Source: Actinernus sp. WN-2022
Lineage: Eukaryota > Cnidaria > Anthozoa > Actiniaria > Actinernidae
Length of the DNA: 64,000 bases
Reading direction: 5' to 3'
NCBI GenBank assembly: GCA_030867875.1
Contig: JAOWCC010001634.1
Location: forward strand, 36,289,867-36,353,866
Shown: in pieces, positions 45,181 through 56,830 of the stretch
Layout: each line of letters begins with the position of its first letter
How positions within the stretch are numbered: position 1 is the first letter of the stretch
Made by a program: the position numbers and the translations under genes
Notes under the pieces: generated by a model
What the model saw: the letters and a program-made list of their open reading frames with translations, nothing else
Told to the model about the DNA's origin: nothing
The model's database searches: none

Positions 45181-45247
45181 TTTGCATGTCTAAGGTCTAA
45201 TAGTATATATTTGCATCTCTAACGCTCTTGTGCGGAACAACTCTAAT

Positions 45248-46392
45248 AATACAGCACTATTTCCTTACCTTTTTCCTGCCTGCTCAAATGGAATTTGTAC
45301 GATTGTAATCACTGACGCTATTCTGTCTCAGGACGAAATGCTGCCCTAATAACGCCTTGAAATCATCTTGGTTGATCTCTTTCGTCCGCGCTATTTTATG
45401 TCTAGCACGTAAGTACAGATTGGCGTATGACTCAATCAAATTCACTTATAAAACGGGACGTCGCATCCGAACTGAACCCCTATGTTTAATTAGCGGAGAA
45501 ACCGCACTACTAATCTTTGAAAGGGCCTTCGTTAACACAAAACAGGCAAAAATCTAAAACATTCAACCAAATCTTGAATTAATAATGCTTCACCTCAACT
45601 TTACTTCAGTGCAAGAAAAAACAATAAACCAAATTTCACACTTCAAAGTTGAAATTACACAGATGCTAATCATGCTCTACAAGCCATGGAATTAGTTTTT
45701 GCCTCGAGTTTTATTTATCCCTCTGAAAAACCCTCATATGTTCAGTTTCTTCAGTTATCTCGGTACTGAGAGAGATGTTTTATATTTGTTTGACGTGTAC
45801 CTCGCCGCCATCTTGACCACCAACAGGGCACTGAGCCACGCATGGCATGCACAATTCGATACAGAGGCCACAATAACAATTTGATTTCGTTACGCCAAAT
45901 ACCTGAAATACCTTGTCCAAACCGCAAATTTCCCCCAAAAAAATCACCATGTACTACTGACGTGACTCGGTTAGGAGGGTTAGCCTAGTCATGTAAACCC
46001 GGGCTATCTTTGACCCGGGAGCTATAGGATATCCTTAGCGCCTTGCATGTAAACAGGCCCTTAGAAAATACAGTCCTAGAAAACAGACCATGAACGGACC
46101 ACCAAGAACAAACAAATCATGAACAGACTGAATGTATCATTTCATATCACGTCAGGGTCAAAGGTATTACTTGATTATTGAGAGAGAAGTTTGCCACCTT
46201 GCTCTCTTATCAGTCATACTACATTAAAATTGCTTAGATTACATAAAGTGGCAAAAATAAAATACTCGCTCAGTCATATGTTCGACAAAGTGCCGTATGA
46301 GGAGTTTTCAGAGGGGTGAATAAAAACTCGAGGCCAAAACTAATTCCATGGCATGAAAGAGCATATTAGCATCTGTGTAATATTTTAGGGAG
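45248..46392. other. Unrecognised non-coding DNA
   Basis: No supported gene. A small inverted motif, ATGTAAACCCGGGC with TGACCCGGGAGC and GCATGTAAACAGG, lies at about 45,990-46,060. Confidence 0.4.
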
Positions 46393-47325
46393 ATAGATAA
46401 TGTATCAGTCAATTCCAAACCCGTGCATCCCCCACCCCCTCGGTCCACCCCCGGGCATTTGATCAGAGGCTTGCTCCCGAGGGTGGGGAATTTGACGAGT
46501 GTGACCTCAGGGGCGGGCATTTGACAAACAGTGGGGGTGGGGCATTTGATCAGTGTTTAAAAATATATTGTCTGTCTGTCTACAAGCGTCGAAATGGCGA
46601 ACGCACGTGGCGAACGTACGTGGCGAACGTACGTGTCTTCGAGGACTTCCAGGATAAGGATTGCGCATTTGTAGAGGCTTGAAAGAGTGAACCTGCCAAA
46701 TTTGAAGGCCACTTTCAGAGGTAAATTGTTTATGTTTAAACCTATAAACTATGCACTATGTTGTTTTGCTTTGCTTCGTGAACTTTGACCGACTGCGTGA
46801 TATTAGGTGCGTGACAAAAGTTGTGATAAGTTGAATTTGTTGCGACCCTCGACAGCGCGTGAGTTAAAAACATAATTATTATATCGGTAAAAGACGAGCC
46901 GATTGGTGCCTGTTACATACATGTACTTTATATACCAACAACATAAGCTAACATATTCAATTTCAAACCATTACGTTTATTATAAAGTATATACAATCGA
47001 GTCGGTAGAAATTATTGTTCTCATCCCTGACCGGTTGAAGGTGGAGTTTCACCGTCGGTGTTTCCTGTGAATTGCTTGAGTCAGAGATTGTCAATAAAAC
47101 CATGATTTCATTTATTTGTCAATAGTCTTTGCCTCGAGCCGGTCCCTGATGGTGGGGCATTTGAACAGCCTGCATGGATGAAAATCTGGTGGGGCATTTG
47201 AACAGTTTTTCTGCCTTGGTAGTGGGGCATTTGATCGATTTTTTTCAAAATGTTGAAATGCCCGGGGGTGGACGGGGGGGGGGGGGGGGGCATGCACGGG
47301 TTTGGAATTGACCGATACATAACCT
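46393..47325. mobile_element. Non-autonomous DNA transposon with TCAAATGCCCCA subterminal repeats (complete copy)
   Basis: The left end (TAATGTATCAGTCAATTCCA, then AACCCGTGCAT) is inverted at the right end (ATGCACGGGT, then TTGGAATTGACCGATACAT). Four GGGCATTTGA-like motifs follow the left end and four precede the right end, like binding sites. The 600-bp core is non-coding. A second copy is split across 50,693-51,119 and 63,633-64,000+. A clear target duplication was not found. Confidence 0.8.
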
Positions 47326-49090
47326 TGCAAAATTCGAAAATTTAAGCAGAAACCTATACTGGTAGGCAAGGCTTTGCATAAATTTTCAAACTTTACGCCT
47401 ATAACTTTTTCGATATGCAAGAAGGTAAAACTTTGCATATTTGCCCACACGCAATGCCAATGTCAATATGCATCTGTTTGCCAACAAACTATAACAAGAG
47501 CCCATCTGGGCTTTTACTCGGGCCACATAAGATTGAAGATGAAATACACTTTCATTTGAAATCCTTTTAGTAATAACCGAAGGGAAGAATTATTAGCTGA
47601 ATTTAGCAGTCTTTAGGAGTGTCCGGTAGCGCGGTGACATTCATTCTCTGCTCCCCTAGTATATATATGTAATTTAATATTTTTGTTTTTCTCGTGTATG
47701 TAAATTAAAGAAGTTAACCTCTACTTATTCATGTACCGCACGCTTACAATTTAGTCTGCTGTTCTCCAGGTTCAGAGTACTAATAGATGAGTGTCTCAAA
47801 TGTATGTTTATATTTGTCCCATATTATAAGTTGTATCCTGTCCACCTATGATGGAGCTATCACTATATTTCTCTACTGTTCATTCTACCCTGCGGCTCTT
47901 TATCGCAGCTCGCGTCCATGTTGGTATTTATTAACTGAAATGCCCTCCTTCCCAAAACTGCAGTCTGCTCATTATATTACAGACCTATAAAGGGAACTGT
48001 TGGAAGCCTTTAATTTCTCGAACCAAAACCTCGGCCGTGAGAGGATTCTTGTTTAAGTTTACCTTGAGAGTTGAATATTGCTTCGCTCATCATAAATTAT
48101 TCTGTGCTGAGTGTTTATTTCTCCGGGGTATTTCTGGCTTCGTTTTGGCGAGCGACGCCTACAGATCACGGTGTTTGTGCTGGTATGTATTATGACCGAG
48201 AGTAAAATGAAATGTGGCATAAAACCTACGAAACGTACCTCAAACAAGAATACCGTCCGATGGCAAAATCTATCAGCGCCACGAGGTCAACAAATCGACA
48301 AAGAAATGCACATATAAACACGCAATGATTTCAACCTCACCGTACCTTAATTCAGAATATCCTGAGCCTGTTGGAAGGCTTTCGCACGAGTGAAGTTAAA
48401 TAAAACATTAAACTGCTTACATTTGAGAGATCGGACTCCAAATTTGAGAGAAATTTGCTCGCGGGTCCACTATTTTGATTTACTGTATTAAATTATGTAC
48501 ATAAATTTACCTGGCGAGTGTTACGTGACCAGCACAGTGCGATCTGATTGGTGCTGAACTTGAAATTTAATACATGGGTCAAAAGTCACATTTTGTTGCA
48601 CCCAAAAAAAAAAAAAAAAACTTGCATTTTAAGACTCGGTGCTGCCACAGGCAGCCCGAGTAATAAAGCCTGGTTTCCATATCACTGTTGCGATCATATC
48701 AAACTTCCGTTCAACAAAAGGTCACTAGACGTGAGTCACGCTCACGCCCCCTCCGGGAGTTCACTCAACTGTTCACCAAAACCGCAATTTTCTTGCAATT
48801 TGTTAATTTTATGCCTCGTAAATAAAAATAAATTTAAAAAAACCTACGAACGGAATACAAAACAATAATGTCTTTTCTCTGTACTTTTAATACTTTAAAC
48901 TCCATAGTCGCTTATTTTCTGCGGTCAATTTCCAATTGTTTTCGACCGGTTAAGTCAAAATATACAAGCCGTTCCTCTATTTCTGGGCATATGCCAGGGA
49001 AGTCTGGGCTATAAAAGGCTAGGAAAAGAACCAATCAAAAACCTACAACCGAATTCAATTAGTCTTTTGAATTTCCCACGTTTTGATATA
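47326..49090. other. Unrecognised non-coding DNA
   Basis: No gene could be supported; the open frames are short and unlike known domains. An A-run lies at about 48,604-48,620. Confidence 0.4.
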
Positions 49091-49092
49091 TA

Positions 49093-49882
49093 CAGTAGAA
49101 CCCCGGTAACTCGAACTCGGATAACTCGAACTCCCCGCTAACTCGAATTCCCCGATAACTCGAACTCTGTTCTTATGACTTCTCAATATATCAAGAAAAT
49201 AGGCTGCTTGTTATCTGATTGTTACTTAATTTGATTTTAATTATTGTAACTTCGGACTGATCACGTATTAACATTCATTTCACGATCTTATCTGAGTCAC
49301 TACTGGATGCGGTGTCTTTTGTATTGACACAAAGCCTAAAATCCAACAGTGCGTATGTAGTAGAAAACCTTTAGTCATCTCTGATCTCATTCACTACTCT
49401 TCTGGGGAGTTAAATGTACACTACTTCAGTGGCTGACTATGTAAAAATCGATGTTACTTGCTTACAGCTCAAGGCGTTCCAATTCTTTCTGTAAGATGTT
49501 AACAGAGTTCTCTTGTCCAGAAAGCCTCAGCCTACATTGGACTTGCATTACTTCGCCATCCCCCAAGTTAACGGCCTTGTCTGCTTTTATTATCACACTG
49601 CATGAACTGCTTTTGTCTGCTCGCAAAAAGTAGGGGATTGTTTTTGCAAAGCGTCCACTTTTCCCCCTCTTCACGTGCTGTGCTGAATTTCTTGATACAA
49701 TACACAAATACACAAATTTCACAGAGGTAGATAATAAAACTATGTTCACGCTATATATCGTCACTATTATTAATAATAAACAAAAATAAAGATTTTTTTC
49801 ACCGACCCCGATAACTCGAACCCCCGGTAACTCGAACTGATTTTCGTTTCCCTTCAGAGTTCGAGTTACCGGGGTTCTACTG
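49093..49882. mobile_element. pogo/Tigger-like non-autonomous element (TA TSD)
   Basis: CAGTAGAACCCCGGTAACTC starts the element and GAGTTACCGGGGTTCTACTG ends it, with TA on both sides (49,091-49,092 and 49,883-49,884). Several ATAACTCGAACTCC repeats follow each end. These are hallmarks of pogo-type Tc1/mariner elements. A minus-strand coding scrap at about 49,690-49,462 (SVIIKADKAVNLGDGE and QENSVNILQKELERLEL) may be the C-terminus of its former protein. Confidence 0.85.
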
Positions 49883-49937
49883 TAGTTTGCCCACATTCGT
49901 AACGAATAACCGCGGTCAAAATGGAGATTGTCTAATC

Positions 49938-50006
49938 GGCGCGGGTCGCGGGTAAAATGTCGCGGGTAAAATGTCGCGGGTCGCGGGTAAATTGTCGCGG
50001 GTGCAA
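49938..50006. repeat. Short GTCGCGGGTAAAAT tandem repeat
   Basis: Four to five imperfect copies of (A)TGTCGCGGGTAAA are seen, with interspersed TCGCGGG. Confidence 0.75.
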
Positions 50007-50059
50007 AAAACATATCCCGTTTTGGTAAGCGGTACGGGAATTTTAAAATGCAGTGTTTG

Positions 50060-50122
50060 ACTGAGTAAATGGTGTTTTGGTGTCCGCTTATGGTAGGTGT
50101 TCGTTTGCGAAGGTTCCACTGT
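50060..50122. mobile_element. Solitary Tc1/mariner-type end
   Basis: GGTAGGTGTTCGTTTGCGAA then GGTTCCACTG and TA is a typical right terminus (inverse CAGTGGAACC). I did not find the matching left end. Confidence 0.45.
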
Positions 50123-50692
50123 ATATTGTTTTATAACCTCTACATATTATTTTATAAATAAAATGTTTAGGCAATGCTTTGTTCAGCACTGACCATTGAT
50201 TAGTAGGTTCGCCCCTTACTACGTTAGTGTAATCCGTCCAATGCAAAGTACCGAAATACAAACTAATATCAACGTTGTTGCGGGAAGAGGCTGAGACAGG
50301 GAGGGGCGGTTATTCGAAGGGGGTGCGCTTATTCGAGGGCACGCTTATTAAAAATCTACACTTCTGTACTCATTATTTTTGTTTTAAAAAACAGCAAGGA
50401 CTAGGACTCCTGGCGGGCCAACTCATGAATGGCGACGGCTGTAGAGCGATTTCTTCTAAAAAAACAACGGACAGGGCTGGTTTTCCTCTCGGTCGGATTG
50501 CCTGTGTCTCCTATTTTGCGCCTTTTTGCACGCGTGTTGAAAGATTATTTCCAGTCTTTATTTTCCGGCGTTCTTCCTCTCTGCTACGACCTCGTGTGGA
50601 GTTCAGTGGAGTTGACCAGAGCTGTTTGGAAATAGTTCTTTCTTGAGCGTTCTACAGGGCCTGTACTTTGACTGTAGCTACAGATAATTCAA
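50123..50692. other. Unrecognised DNA with a GCGCTTATTCGAGG scrap
   Basis: GGGCGGTTATTCGAAGGGGG and GCGCTTATTCGAGGGCACGC at 50,304-50,345 look like the end repeats of another DNA transposon, but no partner end was found. The 123-codon frame at 50,275-50,646 has no domain I know. Confidence 0.35.
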
Positions 50693-51119
50693 AGGTAATG
50701 TATCAGTCAATTCCAAACCCGTGCATGCCCCCTTCGGGCCACCCCCGGGCATTTGAAGATTTTGAAAAAAATTTGATCAAATGCCCCACTACCAAGGCAG
50801 AAAAACTGTTCAAATGCCCCACCAGTTTTTCATCCAGGCTGTTCAAATGCCCCACCATCGGGGACCGGATCAGAAAATATTACAAGGCAAAGACTATTGA
50901 CAAATAAATGAAATCATTGTTTTATTCAGAATCTCTGACTCAAGCAATTCACAGGAAACACCGACGGTGAAAACCACCTTCAACCGGTCAGGGATGAGAA
51001 CAATCATTTCTACCGACTCGATCGTTCTTGGTTTCAGTTATATACTTTATAATAAACGTATTAATGGTTTGAAATTGAATATGTTAGCTTATGTTCTTGG
51101 TATATAAAGTATGCAACAG
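50693..51119. mobile_element. Left half of a TCAAATGCCCCA transposon split by a 12.5-kb insertion
   Basis: It starts TAATGTATCAGTCAATTCCA and is the inverse of 47,325-46,930. It ends in ATGCAACAG at the insertion point. The other half resumes at 63,633 with ATGCAACAGGCACCAATCGG and continues to the window end. Together they match the uninterrupted copy. Confidence 0.88.
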
Positions 51120-51491
51120 GGGTGTTTGTAAAACGCGGTCACGGATGGCGGATGACGGATGGCGGATGGCGGATGGCGGATGGCGGATGGCGGATGGCGG
51201 ATGGCGGATGGCGGATGACGGATGGCGGATGGCGGATGGCGGATGGCGGATGGCGGATGGCGGATGGCGGATGGCGGATGGCGGATGGCGGATGGCGGAT
51301 GGCGGATGGCGGATGGCGGATGGCGGATGGCGGATGGCGGATGGCGGATATGTTAAAATATATGAAGAAAAAAAATTGGGTTGAGCAGCTCTGGTTTTGA
51401 TTCTACGCGTTTTGTGTGCTTCACTCGGGATGTATACATAAAAAATATCAGCTAGCGTACCGAATTATGTTATTACGTGTTGATATTTTCT
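51120..51491. repeat. Left terminal inverted repeat of the 12.5-kb insertion
   Basis: It contains the long heptamer array (51,142-51,349). The conserved inner segment AGCAGCTCTGGTTTTGATTC to ATTACGTGTTGATATTTT follows, and its inverse is at 63,419-63,530. Confidence 0.9.
51142..51349. repeat. GGATGGC 7-bp minisatellite (about 30 copies)
   Basis: Consecutive GGATGGC units are seen, with two GGATGAC variants near the start. Three units make 21 bp, so any frame yields a seven-residue peptide repeat; this is not evidence of a protein. The right TIR has only about ten copies. Confidence 0.95.
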
Positions 51492-51539
51492 CCATTTTCT
51501 CCTCCGATTAGTCTTTCTTGCTTTCGGCACAGCAGTGCA

Positions 51540-52107
51540 AACCCTGCTAGCAGAGGTTATTTTCTCTTACCCTCTCTCCAGTTCCACTAACGAGGGAGAA
51601 AGTAACCTCTGGCACTATCCGAACGGTTTTCTGTTGAGCATGCGCCACGGTATCTGGATTTCCATTGGCCGAGAAAAACGAGACAGTAAACATTGTAGAT
51701 TTCCTATTGTTAACGGCAAGAGAAGGCGTGTGGGAAAAATAAAATAAATTTCCTTCGTCGAGAGTGATGTTGCTTTCCTTGAGGTTTGACACAGCTACTT
51801 TTAACGCTACTTCGAACTCGCTCACGCTCATGTTCACTCCAAAAACAGATGACATCTTGAAACTGCAGATTCTAGACTGGGCAGTGTTTAATAGTATCAG
51901 CAGGTCATGTGCGTGTGACGTCGATCTCGAGAAACCGGTTTTTAAACCGGTTAGTCATGTGACTTACCTCCAAAAACTTGGAGCCGGCGAGATCTAAAGA
52001 ACCGTTCGGATCGTGGTACCCTGGTTCCAGAGGTGCTCAGGTACGGATATACTGTAATGTGCCGCGATCGAAGGAGTTTTGATTCCCGAACCTCTGCTAG
52101 CAGGGTT
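51540..52107. mobile_element. 568-bp MITE with 9-bp TSD
   Basis: AACCCTGCTAGCAGAGGTT and its exact inverse AACCTCTGCTAGCAGGGTT are the ends. The direct repeat AGCAGTGCA is at 51,531-51,539 and 52,108-52,116. A segment at 51,639-51,727 is the inverse of segments in the three large modules (56,382-56,498; 60,838-60,951; 62,033-62,146). A 9-bp TSD suggests a Mutator-like origin. Confidence 0.88.
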
Positions 52108-52116
52108 AGCAGTGCA

Positions 52117-53890
52117 GTATTCCGCTCCCGGCCGCTCCCGGCTGGGGAGCTCTCATTTGTACTACCTGTACCGTAACAAGGTCATAAAACTATGCAAACA
52201 TGCACGCAGTCGTTTCTACCACGACACCGTGAGCCAAATGCAGGATACCAACCCAAAGAAGTGGTGGAGTAACATCAAACTAATGTCTGGCCTATCAAAA
52301 CCTGCACCACTTTCAAGTATCACTGTTAATGGGACAATCTTGAAAGACACAGACCTTGTTGAAGCAATTAATGACTCCTTCAGTAATGTTGCTAGTGATA
52401 TCCCTCCTCTCGAATTCACCCCTATCCCTGTACACTACACCCCCGATGAATACATTATTAGCCCGGAAGCTGTTGAACGTTCACTACTGGCCATCAAAGA
52501 GCGCAAGTCACGTGGACCGGATGAAATTCCTAACTGGGTTCTGAAGAACTTCGCACCAATGTTATGCCGCCCAGTGTGTTCTATATTCAATTCCTCTATT
52601 AGCCAAGGCCACGTCCCTTCTCTGTGGAAGTGTGCTAATGTCCTGCCCCTAGGTAAAGTTCCTCAGCCGCGCTCCATTGATAGTGACCTCAGGCCGATTT
52701 CTCTAACTGCTGTTCTTAGCAAGGTACTTGAAGGCTTTGTTTTCGATTGGCTTGCAGCTGTCGTGATGCCATTCATCGACCCTTTTCAGTTCGGTAGTGT
52801 GAAAAAGACCTCCACGACGCATGCTCTGGTCCATCTCATCCATCAATGGCTGGCTGCTACTGAGTCTCCTAAAACTGTGGTGCGTTCTTGTTTAATTGAC
52901 TTTTCTAAGGCTTTTGACAGAATTGACCATAATATCTTGTTACACAAGCTCCAATTACTTAATGTTCCTCCCATTCTACTGAACTGGTGTGCACACTTTT
53001 TACAAGATCGTCAGCTTCGGGTGAAACTGGGTAACTCTACTTCTACTTGGAAACCTATTCATGCTGGGGTACCACAAGGAACAAAACTTGGGCCCTTATT
53101 TTTCCTAGTTATGGTGAATGATTTATCTGCTACACTCCCTTTGTACAAGTACGTAGATGACGTTACGGTGTTTGAGGTCATATCCTTATCGTCGATCGAG
53201 CCATCTGTCTTACAGCGAGAACTTGACAAGATCTGTGAATGGACATCGTCTAATAATATGAAGCTGAATGTCACAAAAACTAAAGAGTTTACCATCTCCT
53301 ACGTTAAGGACCCAAAGTCGCTGGAACCACTTACAGTTAACAGCCTGCCCCTCGAGTCAGTCAAGACCACTAAACTTCTTGGGGTTCACTTGTCGTCTGA
53401 CCTCAAGTGGTCGACTCATGTGGATACTGTGTGCGCTAAAGCAAGTAAGCGTCTGTTTGCTTTACGATCCCTGAAACGAAGTGGCGTTCCATCAGGAGAC
53501 CTAAGATCGGTCTACTCCTATTTCATCCGCCCAGTTTTGGAGTATGCTTGCCCAGTTTGGCACACTTCACTGTCGCGCAAACTAAGTGATCAACTTGAAC
53601 AAATCCAACGTCGTGCTCTTCGTGTCATCTTTCCACATCTGTCCTACACTAATGGACTAACTGCACTAGATCTAACCACTCTTGAGGAGCGAAGAGAATT
53701 TCTATGTAAATCATTTTACAAGAACAATTTAAACACTACTAGTAAACTCCGCAGCCTGTTACCTGACCCTGTTGACCATTATTATAATTTTAGAAATCCT
53801 AGGAAGCTGCCCTTGTATAAATGCAGAAGTACTCGTTTCAGTAACAGTTTTTTACCATATTGTGTCCGTAAATGGGATGCTAACCCATAG
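52117..53890 (+). pseudogene. LINE reverse transcriptase (CR1/L2/RTE-type), 5'-truncated but largely open frame
   Basis: This is the longest open frame of the window, about 590 codons. It begins in the endonuclease-RT linker (YRNKVIKLCKHARSRFYHD and NPKKWWSNIKLMSGLSK). It continues through RT fingers (IKERKSRGPDEIPNWVLK, WKCANVLPLGKVPQ, LRPISLTAVLSKVLE), FQFGSVKKTSTTHAL, palm motif A (CLIDFSKAFDRIDHNIL), motif B (HAGVPQGTKLGP), motif C (YKYVDDVTVFE, both catalytic Asp present), thumb (TKLLGVHLSSDLKWSTHV) and the C-terminal YACPVWHTSL and RRALRVIFP blocks. The endonuclease is missing and no genuine start codon lies upstream, because the frame runs back into the MITE. A 3' UTR follows to about 54,047. 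The intact palm suggests a fairly recent copy. Confidence 0.9.
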
Positions 53891-54968
53891 CCTTACATGT
53901 TTAAACACATTACCTTAATTGCCTTTTATACAATATTACTATATACCATAAATGTATTATCTGAAAACTTGAGTTTTTCAATTTCAATTTTTATTATTGT
54001 AAATTGCCAATCAAGTGTTTTAATAAACATTATTTTATTTTTTTAAACTCGAATGGCATTCAGTGAACGGAGATGAGCTTTGATATATTTTTAAAATGGT
54101 ATTAATTTACTGAACTCACATTACACTTCGTCGTCAAGAATATATACAGTTTCTGTGATTCTTAAAGATAACGTCGGATTCATCGAACGGCAGATCAGAA
54201 AGATCAAGATACCGGCGACAAGCTATTTCGTTCAATTATAAACTAAAACCGACACAGCAAGTCTTTATCAGACCGAGTGAAACAATCAAAATAAAATACA
54301 ATGTTCTTACCCGCTCTTCTGTAATTATTTTCAATCAAGGTTTTTATGATTGAGCTACCTGTACCTTCTTTTTCTTCTCGCCCCATTTTGACCGCGCGTC
54401 ACAGGTAGCCCAATCCAAAAAAACTTGATTGAGAGCCGGCAAGCAGACTAAACTGTTTGGCAGTTAAAAACAGCAAATGCCAGTTAAGAAAACCTTACGA
54501 TTTTTTCTAGAAACGTCGGCGAGCCAGCCTTCAGTTTTGCATATCAGTGTTAGTTTAGAAATAAACGCCTTTTATTTCTACGACACATGCTTCGTCGTCC
54601 GGCCGTCGAGATATAACTCAGTGTTACAATAGAGGTCTATTGCATTGGAAGTAAAACGCAACGTGAATAAATAATAAGTTAACAAAAGTGCCCAGTACAG
54701 CACGCTTTTTTTCCAAAGTCGAAATCATTAGGACCTTACCATACTATTAAACTTCTATGACGCCGGCCGGCATTTTGACAAGTTTTTATCGTGATAATCT
54801 GCACGTGATGTTTCAAATTCCTCCCCGATAAGTCATCATGTTGATAATGATTTCGATGACATATAGATTCGAAAATATTGTAAACGTCACCTGGGACCAT
54901 CCAGTTTATTTAATACGGCCGGTTGCTGGTTTGTTCCATTACCGAACAGCGTATTAGTAAATGTCTTT
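53891..54968. other. LINE 3' UTR and unrecognised DNA with a stem-loop
   Basis: AATAAACATTATTTTATTTTT at about 54,022-54,045 looks like the LINE 3' end. A foldback at about 54,333-54,433 pairs CAATCAAGGTTTTTATGATT...GAGCTACCTGT with ACAGGTAGCCCAATCC...AACTTGATTG. The rest is unrecognised. Confidence 0.5.
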
Positions 54969-55124
54969 TTACTCGGGCCGGGCCTTTGGCCGGCACGAGT
55001 CAGAAAATGCAAGCCGTTTATTACTCGGGCCAGGCCTTCGGCCGGCACGAGTCAGAAAATGCAAGCCGTTTATTACTCGGGCCAGGCCTTTGGCCGGCAC
55101 GAGTCAGAAAATGCAAGCCGTTTA
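54969..55124. repeat. 52-bp tandem repeat, 3 copies
   Basis: Units starting TTACTCGGGCC begin at 54,969, 55,021 and 55,073. Each holds the self-complementary GGCCTTTGGCC or GGCCTTCGGCC and ends TGCAAGCCGTTTA. The array runs directly into (TTA)n, where the first large module starts. Confidence 0.93.
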
Positions 55125-56830
55125 TTATTATTATTATTTGTTGTGTCGCTGAAATGCGCCAGCAACCAATCAGATTACACAGGAGCCCATTGTTCGATTC
55201 CCAACACGTGATAGGATCAACCAATCAGATTCGACACCCGCCCGATCTTGGTTACCAAGTCAGCAACGGAGCGAAGATTCGTGGCCATTCTGCTGAAACC
55301 AAAGGTTTCTTCGAATGAAATACCAAGATGTTCAGTTATTCTAGGGCTGACAGGACTTTTAAGGGCTTTCAATGGAAAATTCTTACATTTACGAAAGGGA
55401 TGTGGCGATCCAAGATTATCGTACACGGTACAGACTACAGTCCGCTACATGCAGTCTGGCCGGCCGGAGGAGGAGTGATGGTTTGGTTTCGATGGTTTTG
55501 GTCCAATAATCCACGGAAACGGAAAGAAAATGCCTGAACTGCTGCATCTAAATGCCATAGGATTGCAGTGTTTATATTGTTGAAATGCTCTTCATTACCA
55601 TCACATACTGTGAGGAAGTCAAATGAGGGATTTTGATTGTTTGCAATGTTGGCTGTTTACCGCGCGCCAAGTACTCTCCTGAAATACTCTTGAGATTATA
55701 CAACTGGGAACTCTTGACTAAACCAGTCAATCAATGCCGAGCTTTACTAAGACTTCAACTCAAGAGTCGCAAAACCTGGAAGTGAACAGTGATTGACCCT
55801 TGTCTTTGAACGCGAACGGAAATTAGAACTGATGAGGTTGAAATATTTGTGTTAATATACGCACACAAATCTTACTTGTCCCTTGATTGTAATTCGAACT
55901 GGAAATGAAATCGTCCGTAAATTGAACTGAATGTGACTTTATATACAGACCAAGAAGAAAAAGTTAAAATCGTCAAAAGAATAACAGAACGACAGACGAT
56001 AGAATTGACCACGAATTATACCCATAAACAGAACTGGATATGACTACCGTATTAAAATCGAATTGGACCGGTGAAAAGAATAGCAGGATTTGTCCCCGGG
56101 ATTTGTCGAACTGTCATGAAACTAGAACTGGAGAGTATAAATTAGGGCTCTGCCCACAGTATTCTTCGCAGCCGTTTATATTTATGTCGCCTGACGCAGT
56201 TTTTTGTTCGCCGACGATTGATCTGAACGGGCTTCAAACTCTGGTTTTGTTTTCTTATTTTGCTGCCGAACTGCACAGAAGACCTTGAAATTACCATTCA
56301 ATAAATCTACCTTAATTTATCCTAAAGAAAGCTTTGATTTATACTCTCGAAGATGGAAATGTATTATATTTTCTCTACTTCGCCTTCTCTTGCCGTTAAC
56401 AATAGGAAATGGACAATCTGAAATCTACAACTGGGAAGCTACAATGTTTACCGTCTCGTTTTTCTCGGCTAATGGCAATCGAGATACCGTGGCGCATGTA
56501 ATCGTTTCGTGGGCAGAGGTTTCTCTCGGCGGCAGGAAAGGGGTTGGGTGGAACTTCTCGAAACAAGCTATAGTATTGGCATACGCAACAATAGAAAACA
56601 ACCTAATAACCATTAGAAAGTGCAGTACAAAAACCATAGAAGTATAGTATTATGGGTGCAATCAGAATACAGGTCTCGAGAGGTTCCATCACTACTCGGA
56701 GTAGTGAATCAATTACTGTACATGGTTTGTGCTAGCGGAGCAGGATGTATGACACAAAAATATGCTAGACCTCCATGTATTAATTAACCTATTTCTAGGT
56801 GGCCCGAGTTAAGGCCACTCAGGGCCTCTT
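55125..56830. repeat. Large module, copy 1
   Basis: It begins with (ATT)n, then GTGTCGCTGAAATGCGCCAG, ACCAATCAGATTACACAGGA and a second CCAATCAGATTCGACACCCG. It then carries the minus-strand coding-like block GSPHPFRKCKNFPLKALKSP (about 55,410-55,290), several hundred bp of shared non-coding DNA and the MFTVSFFSANGNRDTVAHV block at about 56,441-56,497 (plus). It ends at GGCCTCTTGTT(ATT)n. Other copies start at 56,830 and 59,155. Direct orientation. Confidence 0.8.

Larger units (their letters stand above)
43008..45244. mobile_element. Harbinger-type DNA transposon, 2.24 kb, inactive
   Basis: The termini AGAGTTGTTCCGCACAAGAG and CTCTTGTGCGGAACAACTCT are perfect inverted repeats. Homology extends about 80 bp inward (TTAGACCTTAGACATGCAAA in both arms). 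A 3-bp direct repeat AAT flanks it (43,005-43,007 and 45,245-45,247). Inside are a minus-strand gene leftward and a transposase gene rightward, diverging from about 43,906-44,170, the usual two-gene plan of PIF/Harbinger elements. Both genes are broken. Confidence 0.88.

Noticed and set aside
49462..50013. 183-codon minus-strand frame
   Set aside because: It runs through the pogo-like terminus and a GTCGCGGGT tandem repeat; only the last 75 or so codons look protein-like, as a transposon scrap.
51091..51384. 97-codon frame encoding WRMADGG repeats
   Set aside because: It is the translation of a 7-bp minisatellite (three units = 21 bp) inside a transposon terminus; every frame is open.
55833..55850. 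CTGATGAGGTTGAAA as a further hammerhead core
   Set aside because: No stem II can form between CTGATGA and GAAA, and the other module copies read CTGGTGA.
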